64,000 nt of DNA from Parenemella sanctibonifatiensis (GTDB lineage Bacteria; Actinomycetota; Actinomycetes; Propionibacteriales; Propionibacteriaceae), in the NCBI RefSeq assembly GCF_002250565.1, contig NZ_NMVJ01000009.1, positions 1 through 64,000 of the forward strand, given 5' to 3'. Shown here piece by piece: positions 41,563 to 49,802 of the stretch. The translations under genes were made by a program, and so were the position numbers. Each line of letters begins with the position of its first letter. The stretch's first letter is position 1. The notes beneath the pieces are model-generated. The model searched no databases and was not told where the DNA came from. It worked only from the letters and a program-made list of their open reading frames with translations.

Positions 41563-41570
41563 ACAGGTGG
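41512..41570 (+). repeat. Four GA(A/G)CAGGTGG minirepeats at the hemA-hemH junction
   Basis: GAACAGGTGG at 41512, 41546 and 41561 and GAGCAGGTGG at 41531, spaced 19, 15 and 15 bases. In the hemH frame they read E-Q-V-(G/E) repeats. Each contains AGGTGG, a ribosome-site-like core, so they may offer several initiation points. Confidence 0.8.
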
Positions 41571-42760
41571 AAACCGTGCTGGCCGACCAGGCGCCGCTCG
41601 CGCCCTATGACCTCGTCCTGCTGATGTCCTTCGGCGGCCCGGAGGCACCCGAGGAGGTGGTCCCCTTTCTGCGTCGGGTCACTGCCGGTCGCGGGATCCC
41701 CGACTCCCGCCTCGAGGAGGTCGGCGAACACTACTTCGGCTTCGGCGGCCGCAGCCCGATCAACGACCAGAACCGTGGCCTGCTGCGCGAACTGCGCGCT
41801 GAGCTGGGCCGCCGCGGGATCACCACCCCGGTCGTCTGGTCCAACCGCAACTCCGAGCCCTTCCTGCCCGACGTGCTGCAGCAGGCGTACGCCGACCGCG
41901 CCCGTCGGGTGCTGGCGATCACGACCTCCGCCTTCGGCTCCTATTCGTCGTGTCGGCAGTATCGCGAGGACCTCGGCATGGCGGTCGCTGACCTGCCCGA
42001 TGATCTGCACATTGACCAGGCCTTTCAGATAGACAAGGTGCGGCCCTACTTCAACCATCCGGGCTTCGTGCAGGCCAACGGCTTCACGCTCGCTGCCGCC
42101 CTGCAACAGTTGGTCGCGACCCGACCAGTGCCCGGTGCTGAGCCGCCGCTGGTGGTCTTCGTGACCCACTCGATCCCCGATGCGATGGCGGACGGATCCG
42201 CGGCCGAAGCGCCCGAGGGTGCCGGCTACACCCGCCAGCACGAGGTGCTGGCGACCGAGGTGATCCGCGACGCGACCGCCCGGCTCGCCGAGCGACATCC
42301 CGACGCGGTCCCCGGTGGCTGGGAGCTGACCTACTGTTCCCGTTCCGGCAGCCCGCACACGCCGTGGCTGGAACCCGACGTCAACGACCGGCTGGTCGAG
42401 CTGGCCGCCGCCGGCGTACGCGAGGTGGTGCTCGCCCCGATCGGCTTCGTCTCCGACCACATGGAGGTCGCTTTCGACCTCGACACTGAGGCTCGCGAGA
42501 CCGCCACCGAGCACGGCATCCGGGTGGTTCGTGCGGCCACCGCCGGCCTGCAGCCCGCCTTTGTGTCCGGGCTGGTGGATCTGGCCCTGGAACGGGCAGC
42601 CGAGGCACGTGCTGAGCAGGCCACGAGCGCCGCGAGCGCGCCCGAGCCTGCCGTCGTCGGCGAGCTGCCGGCGTGGCCGAGTCGCTGCCGCCCCGGCTGT
42701 TGCCTGGCGCGCGCGGGCCAACCGACCGACCGGCCGACCCTGTGCGAGCAGACGGCTTGA
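41525..42760 (+). CDS. hemH: Coproporphyrin III ferrochelatase
   Basis: A 411-residue enzyme (also CpfC) that inserts Fe2+ into coproporphyrin III. Marks: '[22 protein letters not shown]', '[21 protein letters not shown]', '[19 protein letters not shown]', '[12 protein letters not shown]', '[25 protein letters not shown]' and '[22 protein letters not shown]' with the catalytic His/Glu. The C-terminus has '[12 protein letters not shown]' and a further Cys, which fits the [2Fe-2S] cluster of actinobacterial ferrochelatases. GTG 41525 and GTG 41576 are both possible starts; the latter has AGGTGG at a better distance. Confidence 0.94.
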   Translation: MNEQVGSEQVGTEQVETVLADQAPLAPYDLVLLMSFGGPEAPEEVVPFLRRVTAGRGIPDSRLEEVGEHYFGFGGRSPINDQNRGLLRELRAELGRRGITTPVVWSNRNSEPFLPDVLQQAYADRARRVLAITTSAFGSYSSCRQYREDLGMAVADLPDDLHIDQAFQIDKVRPYFNHPGFVQANGFTLAAALQQLVATRPVPGAEPPLVVFVTHSIPDAMADGSAAEAPEGAGYTRQHEVLATEVIRDATARLAERHPDAVPGGWELTYCSRSGSPHTPWLEPDVNDRLVELAAAGVREVVLAPIGFVSDHMEVAFDLDTEARETATEHGIRVVRAATAGLQPAFVSGLVDLALERAAEARAEQATSAASAPEPAVVGELPAWPSRCRPGCCLARAGQPTDRPTLCEQTA

Positions 42761-42804
42761 CCCACGTCCCCCTCGACCGACCCCCCGCAAGTCAAGGAGC
42801 ATCG

Positions 42805-43530
42805 ATGTCCCAGCACCCGCAGCCCTCCGCCACGCCGAGCACCGACGAGACTGCCCGCCTGAACAACGAGATCCGCTACGTCCAGTACGCGGTGTTCTCG
42901 CTCGCCCCGTTCGAGCTGGCCGACCAGACGCCCGAGGAGGTCGCGGCCATGGTCGAGCAGGAGCTCGCCGAGGCCGGCGTGACGGTGCGCGGCTGGTATG
43001 ACGTGTCCGGCTTCCGGGCCGAGGCCGACCTGCTGGTCTGGTGGCACGGGCCGACTGTCGAGGCGGTGCAGCAGGCGTACCGCTCGCTCACCTTCGGTCC
43101 GCTCGGCGGCGCGCTGGCGCCAGTCTGGTCCTCCATCGGGCTGCACCGGCCCGCCGAGTTCAACCGCTCCCACGTGCCGGCCTTCCTGGCCGGCGAGGAG
43201 CCGGGGGACTACCTGTGTGTCTACCCCTTCGTGCGCTCCTACGACTGGTATCTGCTGGACCCGGCCGAGCGCGGCACCATGCTGCGTGACCACGGCCTGG
43301 CAGCCAAGGGGTACGCCGATGTGCGCGCCAACACCGTGGCCTGCTTCGGCCTCAACGACTACGAGTGGCTGCTCGCCTTCGAGGCGCCGCAGATGCACCG
43401 GATCGTCGACCTGATGCGCGAGCTGCGGGCCACCGAGGCGCGCCGCCACGTACGCGAGGAGACGCCCTTCTTCGCGGGCCGGCGGCTGCCATTGGTGCAG
43501 TGGCTGCAGTCGTACGCCGACCTGTCCTGA
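42805..43530 (+). CDS. hemQ: Coproheme decarboxylase (HemQ/ChdC)
   Basis: A 241-residue chlorite-dismutase-fold protein that turns coprohaem into haem b with peroxide, the last step of the coproporphyrin-dependent route. Marks: '[18 protein letters not shown]', '[20 protein letters not shown]', '[23 protein letters not shown]', '[19 protein letters not shown]' and '[18 protein letters not shown]', including the catalytic Tyr and haem-ligand His regions. ATG follows AAGGAG at six bases. Presence next to hemA and hemH fixes the pathway type. Confidence 0.95.
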   Translation: MSQHPQPSATPSTDETARLNNEIRYVQYAVFSLAPFELADQTPEEVAAMVEQELAEAGVTVRGWYDVSGFRAEADLLVWWHGPTVEAVQQAYRSLTFGPLGGALAPVWSSIGLHRPAEFNRSHVPAFLAGEEPGDYLCVYPFVRSYDWYLLDPAERGTMLRDHGLAAKGYADVRANTVACFGLNDYEWLLAFEAPQMHRIVDLMRELRATEARRHVREETPFFAGRRLPLVQWLQSYADLS

Positions 43531-43562
43531 CCCGCCAACGCGAGTCAACGGCCTGGAATGGC

Positions 43563-43593
43563 ACGAGTCCCACGGCACTGCCGTGGGGCTCGT
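43563..43593. terminator. Bidirectional hairpin after hemQ and yceI-type gene
   Basis: ACGAGTCCCACGGCA / TGCCGTGGGGCTCGT, 15-bp arms with one G-T type mismatch and a one-base centre, in the convergent gap. Confidence 0.75.
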
Positions 43594-43621
43594 CGCGGTC
43601 CGGTGGGAGGCCGGAACTGGA

Positions 43622-44164
43622 TCAGGCCTGCTTGATCAGCGACACGTCGAAGGCCAGCTTGACCTTCTCCGAGACGAGGACGCCGCCGGTCTCCAGGGCG
43701 GCGTTCCAGGTCAGACCGAAGTCCTTGCGGTTGACCTCGATGGCACCCTCGGCGCCGATGCGCTCGTTGCCGAAGGGGTCGGTGGCCGGGCCGGAGACCT
43801 CGAAGTCGATGGTGACGGGCTTGGTGACGTCCTTGATGGTCAGGTTGCCGGTCACGGTCAGGGTGTCGCCGGAGCCCTGCACGTCGGTGGAGACGAAGGT
43901 GATGTTCGGGTACTGCGCGACGTCGAAGAAGTCGGCGCTCTTCAGGTGGCCGTCGCGGTCGGCGCTGCGGGTGTTGATCGACTCGACGCCGACCTTGACC
44001 TCGATGCGCGCGTTCTGCAGGTTGGCCTCGGTGGTGGCGGTGCCGGAGATGTCGTTGAAGGTGCCGCGCACCTTGGTGACCATGGCGTGGCGAGCGGTGA
44101 AGCTCAGCTCGGAGTGGCTCGGGTCGATGACGTAGGTGCCGGCGATGGTGGTGAGATCGGTCAT
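43622..44164 (-). CDS. YceI-family lipocalin-like protein
   Basis: A 180-residue beta-barrel protein, 'GTYVIDPSHSELSFTARHAMVTKVRGTFNDISG' at the N-terminus and 'LTVTGNLTIKDVTKPVTIDFEVSGPATDPFGNERIG' in the middle, both classic YceI. The family binds polyisoprenoid or other amphiphilic ligands. No signal peptide here, so cytoplasmic, as is common in actinobacteria. Divergent from a MarR regulator across an operator that overlaps its promoter. Confidence 0.93.
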   Translation of the reverse strand: MTDLTTIAGTYVIDPSHSELSFTARHAMVTKVRGTFNDISGTATTEANLQNARIEVKVGVESINTRSADRDGHLKSADFFDVAQYPNITFVSTDVQGSGDTLTVTGNLTIKDVTKPVTIDFEVSGPATDPFGNERIGAEGAIEVNRKDFGLTWNAALETGGVLVSEKVKLAFDVSLIKQA

Positions 44165-44238
44165 GTCTTGCTCCTCAGCGGTTGGTGGGTCTCGCTCGGG
44201 TCTGGGTCACGCCGCTCAATGGTGACGTGTCACGGATC

Positions 44239-44280
44239 ATCCTAGGGCATTCTGGTGATATGTCAACCATCTGCTAGGAT
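44239..44280. promoter_or_regulatory. Divergent yceI/marR promoters with MarR operator
   Basis: For the minus strand: TTGACA (44266-44261), 16-bp spacer, TAGGAT (44244-44239). For the plus strand: TAGGAT (44275-44280), eight bases before the MarR ATG (leaderless). TGGTGATATGTCAACCA (44253-44269), an imperfect palindrome, lies between and covers the minus -35, so one bound MarR dimer could block both. Confidence 0.7.
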
Positions 44281-44288
44281 TTACTTCC

Positions 44289-44786
44289 ATGACCTCCCCA
44301 TTGAGCACCCGGAACTCTGCCACACCTTGGCTGTCCGACGACGAGCAGCACCTGTGGCGCGACTGGCTCAACCTCAATGCCCGCCTCAACGCGAGCATCA
44401 ACCGGAGCCTGCAGCGCCGTCACGACCTGTCGCTGTCGGACTTCTCGGTGTTGGTGGTGCTCAGTGAGGCACCCGAGTCGCGGGTCCGGATCGCCGCCCT
44501 GGCCGATGAGCTGCAGTGGGAGCGCAGTCGACTGTCGCACCACCTCACCCGGATGGAGAAGCGCAACCTGGTCGCCCGCGAGGAGTGCCTGACCGACGGT
44601 CGGGGTGCGTTCGTGACCCTCAAGCCCGAGGGGCTGTCCAGCATCCAGTCCGCCGCACCCGACCACGTACGCCTGGTGCGATCGATCTTCTTCGACGGTC
44701 AGCGACCCGAAGACCTCCGCGCTGTGGGCGACGTGCTGCATCGCATGCTGGCCAACTTCGAAGAGGTCGCCGACGAGGTCGAGTGA
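44289..44786 (+). CDS. MarR-family transcriptional regulator
   Basis: A 165-residue winged-helix protein: 'LQRRHDLSLSDFSVLVVLSEAPESRVRIAALADELQWERSRLSHHLTRMEKRNLV' is the DNA-binding core, with the wing 'REECLTDGRGAFVTLKPEG'. It is divergent from the YceI gene, a recurrent MarR-YceI pairing, so it most likely controls both genes. The ATG has no ribosome site and lies eight bases after the -10 box. Confidence 0.92.
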   Translation: MTSPLSTRNSATPWLSDDEQHLWRDWLNLNARLNASINRSLQRRHDLSLSDFSVLVVLSEAPESRVRIAALADELQWERSRLSHHLTRMEKRNLVAREECLTDGRGAFVTLKPEGLSSIQSAAPDHVRLVRSIFFDGQRPEDLRAVGDVLHRMLANFEEVADEVE

Positions 44787-44811
44787 CGGTCGGGCTCAGC
44801 CGACTGACTGA

Positions 44812-45270
44812 TCAGCGGCGCTTCTTGTCGGCCTTGGCGTTGTTCTTGTAGCGGCGCTGCAGCACCAGCATCCGGATCGTGCCGGCCACGGCCATGATCA
44901 GCGCGCCGAGGATCGCGGCGAGCAGTGTCGCCACACCGAGCGGCAGCTCGAAGTGCAGCGTGATGAAGGTGAACTGGGCAGGCACGTTGTTCTGGACGAT
45001 GAAGGTCAGCAGCAGGATCAGCAGCAACATCCCGATGATGAGCGCCACCCAGGTCGCGGCGGACAGCGAGTAGCCGGTCTGCACCGGCGGCTGCTCCTTC
45101 GACGGGCCGACGGTGCCCTGGTCCGAGCGCTGCTTGCGGGGCTCCGGCGCCGACTCGGGCTGCGGGGTCGACCCGGGCGCTGGCAATGTGGTGCCCGCCT
45201 GCGGGCTGCTGGATCCCAGCGATGTGGTCTCCGGCTTGCCTGCCGACGGCTGCTGCGGGGAGGTGGCCAT
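44812..45270 (-). CDS. LapA-domain (DUF1049) membrane protein
   Basis: A 152-residue protein with a disordered Ser/Pro/Gln-rich N-terminus (about 65 residues) and two membrane helices ('WVALIIGMLLLILLLTFIVQNN', 'GVATLLAAILGALIMAVAGTI') joined by a short loop 'VPAQFTFITLHFELP', the LapA pattern, and a basic C-terminal tail. LapA proteins are linked to lipopolysaccharide assembly in Gram-negatives; in actinobacteria the role is unknown. Confidence 0.85.
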   Translation of the reverse strand: MATSPQQPSAGKPETTSLGSSSPQAGTTLPAPGSTPQPESAPEPRKQRSDQGTVGPSKEQPPVQTGYSLSAATWVALIIGMLLLILLLTFIVQNNVPAQFTFITLHFELPLGVATLLAAILGALIMAVAGTIRMLVLQRRYKNNAKADKKRR

Positions 45271-45392
45271 GCGTCAGACTCCTTGCTCGGCGTGGACTGC
45301 GGTCGCTGGCCCGACGAACGGGCCACGCCTGACTCTATCCCTGCCTCCCGTCGGCTCCGCGTTGACCCGGCCGGGTCAGCCGTCGACGCCTC

Positions 45393-46316
45393 TCAGCTGC
45401 CGAGGATCTGCTCGATCACCTCGGTGGTGCGCAGCGCCGCGGCGCCGGTCGCCGGGCAGGCCGGCCCGCCGCCCAACTCAGCCACGATGGATTCCACCAA
45501 CGGCTGGTGCACGTGGTCGGGTTCGGGTGCGCTCTGCTCGCTCACCTCACCGTCGACGGTGATGCGGACCGCCGACGGCGCCAGGCTCGAGAACCGCAAC
45601 TCACCGCGGGTGCCGGTGAGGACGACCTCCTCCTCCGCAACCGGCGCCTCGAAGACCCACAGGCCCGACCCGATCGCGCCGTTGTCCCAACCGAAGTCGG
45701 CCGCCACGCGTACGGCATCGGCGTGCTGGCCGTGCACCGTCGTGACCGGGCCGAGCAACTGGTCCAGCAGGTCGAGCGTGTGGCAGGCGGTCTCGGCGAA
45801 CTCGCCGCCCGGGTTGAGCTCGGGATCCCAACGCCAGCCCTCGCGGGGGCCCGGCTTGAACCAGGTCATCCGTGCCGCGACGACGTCGCCGACTGTGCCC
45901 TGCGCCAGCAGTTCGCGGACGATGTCAAAGCGCGGCAGCGTACGCCGGTAGTAGGCGACCCACAGCTTCACCCCGGCCTCGCGGCAGGCGTCGATCATCA
46001 ACCGGCACTCCTGCGCGGAGCTCGCCATCGGCTTCTCGACCAGGACATGCTTGCCGGCCCGGGCTGCGGCGATTGTGTACTGCAGGTGCGTGGAGGTCGG
46101 AGTGGCGACATAGACCACGTCGACATCCGCATGGTTGATGACCTCGTCGGGATCGGTGGTCCATTCCGGTACGCCGTGGCGCTGGGCGTAGTCGACCAGC
46201 TTGGCCTCGTCGCGGCGCATCACGGTGACCAGGCGGGATCCGGCGGCCTTGGACAGCGCTGGTCCCGACTTCACCTCGGTGACGTCACCGGCTCCGATGA
46301 TGCCCCATCCGACCAT
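45393..46316 (-). CDS. Gfo/Idh/MocA-family oxidoreductase
   Basis: A 307-residue NAD(P)-dependent sugar or inositol-type dehydrogenase. N-terminal Rossmann motif WGIIGAGDVTEVK, then 'DVDVVYVATPTSTHLQYTIAAARAGKHVLVEKPMA' with the conserved EKP lysine, and 'GGEFAETACHTLDLLDQLLGP' with the catalytic His/Asp region. ATG follows AAGGAG; the frame is open much further upstream but runs antisense through the next gene. Substrate not predictable. Confidence 0.9.
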   Translation of the reverse strand: MVGWGIIGAGDVTEVKSGPALSKAAGSRLVTVMRRDEAKLVDYAQRHGVPEWTTDPDEVINHADVDVVYVATPTSTHLQYTIAAARAGKHVLVEKPMASSAQECRLMIDACREAGVKLWVAYYRRTLPRFDIVRELLAQGTVGDVVAARMTWFKPGPREGWRWDPELNPGGEFAETACHTLDLLDQLLGPVTTVHGQHADAVRVAADFGWDNGAIGSGLWVFEAPVAEEEVVLTGTRGELRFSSLAPSAVRITVDGEVSEQSAPEPDHVHQPLVESIVAELGGGPACPATGAAALRTTEVIEQILGS

Positions 46317-46455
46317 CTCTACTCCTTCGTCGTGTCCTGCCGCGGTCCTGAGGAGAGTTCTACCACTGAACACGGCTGACCGCGGCCCGTGTGAACCCCG
46401 CCGGGACCAGACTGTGGTGCGCTGTCCATCCGGGGCAGCTGAGAAGGGGGCAACG

Positions 46456-47109
46456 ATGTTGGTAGGCATCCGCAGGACTTCCATCGCCGTGGCGGCGGTG
46501 GCCGCGCTGGTCGTCACCATGGCGGGCTGCAGCGACGAGCAGGCTGATCCCGCTCCCACCGCTCCGGCGCCGACCGTCACCCAGACCGTCGAGGTGACGC
46601 CCACCCAGGCTCCCTCCAGCTCGCAGACCACCGAGCCCGACGTCCCCGACTCCTCGGCCTCACCCGAGGACACGCCCGACAGCGATGAACCCGAGAGTGA
46701 CGCGCCCGACGGCGAGGAACAGTCGTCCATGGGCACCGGGCTGCTGGAGCTGGAGTACATGACCGTCGAGATCAAGGACGAGGAGCAGCGGATCGACGGC
46801 TCGTACGCCGGCACCCTGGTCGAGGTCTGCGTCACCGGGCTGTCCGACGAGGGTGAGGGTGGCGTGATGTCGGTCGAGGCCGGCTCCTGGAGCCTGGAGT
46901 TCTTCCCGGGCGGGGAGACCTTCGAGGCGGCGTCCGAGTCACAGAACCCGATCCAGCCGGTTTTCCCCGACCTCATCGACCTCGCGATCGGAGACTGCGT
47001 CGAGGGCTGGATCAGCTTCGAGTCGGCCGACCACGCTGGGGCGATCGACGGTTCGACGATCCGGTACCAGGACGCTTACGGCCAGCGGGCCAGCTGGAAC
47101 TTCCACTGA
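46456..47109 (+). CDS. Secreted lipoprotein, DUF4352-like
   Basis: A 217-residue protein with a signal peptide and lipobox VTMAGCS (Cys near residue 25), then about 65 residues rich in Thr/Pro/Ser/Glu (a surface stalk) and a C-terminal beta domain. The domain ends 'DLAIGDCVEGWISFESADHAG', similar in style to DUF4352-type immunoprotease-related domains (tentative). Function unknown; surface exposed. Confidence 0.75.
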   Translation: MLVGIRRTSIAVAAVAALVVTMAGCSDEQADPAPTAPAPTVTQTVEVTPTQAPSSSQTTEPDVPDSSASPEDTPDSDEPESDAPDGEEQSSMGTGLLELEYMTVEIKDEEQRIDGSYAGTLVEVCVTGLSDEGEGGVMSVEAGSWSLEFFPGGETFEAASESQNPIQPVFPDLIDLAIGDCVEGWISFESADHAGAIDGSTIRYQDAYGQRASWNFH

Positions 47110-47175
47110 CCCGGGGCCGCTGAACGGCCGGGCACAGCGCGTTCGCGCGCACCACGCGCAGTCGAGTCACCCAGA

Positions 47176-47189
47176 CCCCGATGTCGGGG
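47176..47189. terminator. Short GC hairpin in convergent gap
   Basis: CCCCGA-TG-TCGGGG followed by CGGTTT, between the lipoprotein and the acyltransferase genes; weak terminator candidate. Confidence 0.4.
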
Positions 47190-47250
47190 CGGTTTCCAGG
47201 ATCGGCTGCGCGCAGTGCGCGCGGTGTTGCAGGTGCGGCCGGCGTACGGC

Positions 47251-48421
47251 TCAGCTCCGCTTCGTGCGGGGGTGCTTGCGGCCGTTCAGCCAGCCACCCA
47301 GCCAGGTGTGGCGGACCAGCAGCTCGTAGCTGGCGAGCAGCAGCGGCACGCTGACGAGCAGCACCACCAGCAGCTTGAGCTCGGCCGGCCACGGCAGGTG
47401 CAGCAGTGGTACCGCGACGGCGCCGAGGACGGGCAGGTGGATGATGTACATCCAGTAGGACGCATCGGCCAGATAGCGCACCCAGCCGCGCTCGCGCTTG
47501 AGGTGGCGCACGCACAGACCCATGAGGCCGATGACCCACATCCAGCCGACCAGCCCCTGGATCGCCGCGCTGAGCCACAGCGGTTCGGTCACCGCCAGCG
47601 CGACCGGCGTGAGCACGACGGCGGCGATCAGGTACGCCCACCAGGCCCGGGCCAGCCGCAGCAGGCCCGCCTTGCCCTCGCCGCGGGTCGCGTGGATCGC
47701 CCAGCCGAACCAGAAGCCGCCCAGGTACGCCGTCAGCGCGCTCACCGAGCCGAGGACGGTCCGGGGCTCGGTGAGCCCGCCGGTGGCGAAGCCCTGCAGG
47801 ATGATGCCGGCGGCGTACGGGATCGCCGCCAGGGGCAGCGCGAACGGGCCGCTGAGGATCCGGCCCAGGCGGGCCGTGAAGCCGGAGGCCCGCTCGGGGC
47901 CGAGCACGCGGTGGCCGATCAGGCGTACGCCGGCGGTGATCAGGACGCATTGGGTGAGCACCACCAGGAACCACAGGTGGCCCGGGGTGAGCACATAGAA
48001 GACGTCGGGAAGGTCGCCGGCGGGGGGTTGGGCGCACCGCGACGCCCTGACTGGCGGCTGCCCACGTCGCGACGAAGGCGATCGGCAGGATCGCGATCGG
48101 CCACATCACCGGCAGCGGCAGGGTGATTCGGATCAGCCTGTCCTTGACCCACGAGCCGAGGCCGCGGCGGTTGACGATCATGCGGCCGAAGTAGCCGGCC
48201 ATCACCATGAACAGGGTCATCCGGAAGAGGTGGAAGGCACCGACCGGCAGCCACAGCCAGTCCGCCTTGCTGGGGTCGTCGACGAGCCAGGGCAGGCCCG
48301 GGACGTACGCGAGCATGGCGTGGAAGATGATGCCGAGCAGCAGGGCGCCGCCGCGCAGAGCATCAAGGCCGTGGAGACGTTGGGTCTTGGTGGAGGGGGG
48401 AGTGACGGTGCTGGTAGCCAT
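47251..48421 (-). pseudogene. Acyltransferase family 3 (OafA/YrhL-like), frameshifted
   Basis: A multi-helix O-acyltransferase in two frames. The first part reads 'RLHGLDALRGGALLLGIIFHAMLAYVPG', with the family His, through 'MAGYFGRMIVNRRG' and 'FVATWAAASQGVAVRPTP'; the rest, 'AGDLPDVFYVLTPGHLWFLVVLTQCVLI' to 'ASYWMYIIHLPVLGAVAVPLL', continues in another frame. Removing one C from a run of six (six G at 48022-48027 on the plus strand) restores a single protein of about 390 residues. Either a sequencing error, a true loss, or a phase-variable switch in a surface-sugar acylase. Confidence 0.8.
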
Positions 48422-48477
48422 ACGTCGACGTTAAATTTCGCGGCGTCGACATTGCTTCGCCGATCGGTCTGAATTGA

Positions 48478-48518
48478 GTCGTCCGATCGTGACGACCCAG
48501 ATCATCCGATCGGACGAC
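48478..48518. promoter_or_regulatory. 12-bp inverted repeat between acyltransferase and DinB genes
   Basis: GTCGTCCGATCG and CGATCGGACGAC, 17 bp apart, in the divergent gap. Possible operator or leader hairpin for the DinB gene. Confidence 0.45.
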
Positions 48519-48596
48519 CAGCACCACCTGGTCAGCGGACAGAACCTGTCCGGTTTGCTGATTAGCGTGGTCACAACCGATCCCGAAGGAGACGTC

Positions 48597-49172
48597 ATGA
48601 CAGCCAACACGAGCAGCGCCACCAACACGACCAGCACCACCAACACGAGCAGCAACGAGCGGGCGGATCTCATCGAGAGCCTGCAGCTTCAGCATGCCTT
48701 CCTGCTGCAGACCGCCCAGGGCCTGACCGAGGAACAGGTGCGGACCGCCAGCACCGTCTCGGAACTGACGATCGCCAGCATCATCAAGCACGTCACCGAC
48801 ACCGAACGCGACTGGTTCCGCTTCATGCTCGAGGGGCCGGAGGCGCTCGAGGGGCAGGAGGTGTATGACGAGGACATCGACTGGGACAACCTCGACGAGG
48901 ACATGGAGGATCCTCGCTTTGTGCTGTCCGAGGACGACACGCTGCCCAACCTGATTGCGGCCCTGGGTGAGGTCGAGGCGACCAGCGTCCAGATCCTGAA
49001 CGAGGTCGATCTGGACCAGAGCCATGAGCTGCCGCCGGCACCGTGGTTCGAGGCGGGCAGCAGCCGGACCAACCGGCGTACCGCCCTGCACATGCTGGCT
49101 GAGATCGCCCAGCACTGCGGCCACGCCGACATCATCCGGGAAGCCATCGACGGACAGAAGACGATGGGCTGA
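48597..49172 (+). CDS. DinB-family (DUF664) protein
   Basis: A 191-residue four-helix-bundle protein. An N-terminal Thr/Ser/Asn-rich tail of 20 residues precedes 'LIESLQLQHAFLLQTAQGLTEEQ', 'SIIKHVTDTERDWFRFML' and 'LHMLAEIAQHCGHADIIREAIDG', with the three metal-ligand histidines of the DinB/mycothiol-transferase fold. Members are often thiol transferases acting with mycothiol. ATG follows GAAGGAG at five bases. Confidence 0.88.
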   Translation: MTANTSSATNTTSTTNTSSNERADLIESLQLQHAFLLQTAQGLTEEQVRTASTVSELTIASIIKHVTDTERDWFRFMLEGPEALEGQEVYDEDIDWDNLDEDMEDPRFVLSEDDTLPNLIAALGEVEATSVQILNEVDLDQSHELPPAPWFEAGSSRTNRRTALHMLAEIAQHCGHADIIREAIDGQKTMG

Positions 49173-49197
49173 GGCTGGTCAGGGCCGGAGGCCGACC

Positions 49198-49441
49198 TCA
49201 ATCCCGCCAGCTGGGGTCATGGAGGTCAGCTGGTACGGCTGGGCGGGTACGCCACGGGTCCAGCGCCCAGCCGACCAGCACGGCTGCCATGCCCACCAGC
49301 GGGCCGCCGCGGCCCGGCGCGGCCCGGCCCGGCCGGCGGCACCACCGCTGCGATCTGGGCCCAGTAGAAGGACGGCAGTCCGCTCAGCAGGCCGACGGTG
49401 CCGGGCTGGGGCGGGGAGAGCGGCTTGGTGGCGGGGTTGAG
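49198..49441 (-). pseudogene. Possible remnant of a small membrane protein
   Basis: One frame reads 'LLSGLPSFYWAQIAAV' and another, after a simple-sequence stretch of GGCCCGG repeats (about 49301-49335), reads LVGMAAVLVGWALDPWRTR and ends DPSWRD-stop at 49198. Together they look like the end of one membrane protein broken by an indel in the GC repeat. No family recognised and no clear start, so this is tentative. Confidence 0.25.
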
Positions 49442-49575
49442 TGCGCGGGACGCCGGTGGCTGGGCAGGGCTACCGGCCGGGACCCCCAAACCCCTGGTTG
49501 CTGCGTCGGTGATCCCATCTGGCACCTCGCCGGGCCGACCTGCAACCAATCAGAAGCTCGTGGGCGTACGCCGAC

Positions 49576-49660
49576 GCTGCATATCTACAGGATCCAGTGG
49601 TTGCGCAGGTGATCTGGCTGGTTTCGCCTGCATAACTACAGGATTCCGGGGTTGTGCACG
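49576..49660 (+). repeat. BIME-like repeat family 2, copy D
   Basis: CTGCATATCTACAG...GGTTGCGCAG, then GTGATCTGGCTGGTTTCGC and CCTGCATAACTACAG. Nearest relative is the copy at 8494. The rest of the 49442-49802 gap is featureless. Confidence 0.8.
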
Positions 49661-49802
49661 CGAAGCCACGGCCGCCGGCCGCACCCACCGGCGTCGTCGT
49701 TGCTGCGCTTTGATCCGAACCGAGGCCGCACCGCAGGCTTCGCGAGGCTGTGATCGAAACCGGCGCCTCGCCGGGGCGACCTTCAACCAGCCCGGCGTGC
49801 GT

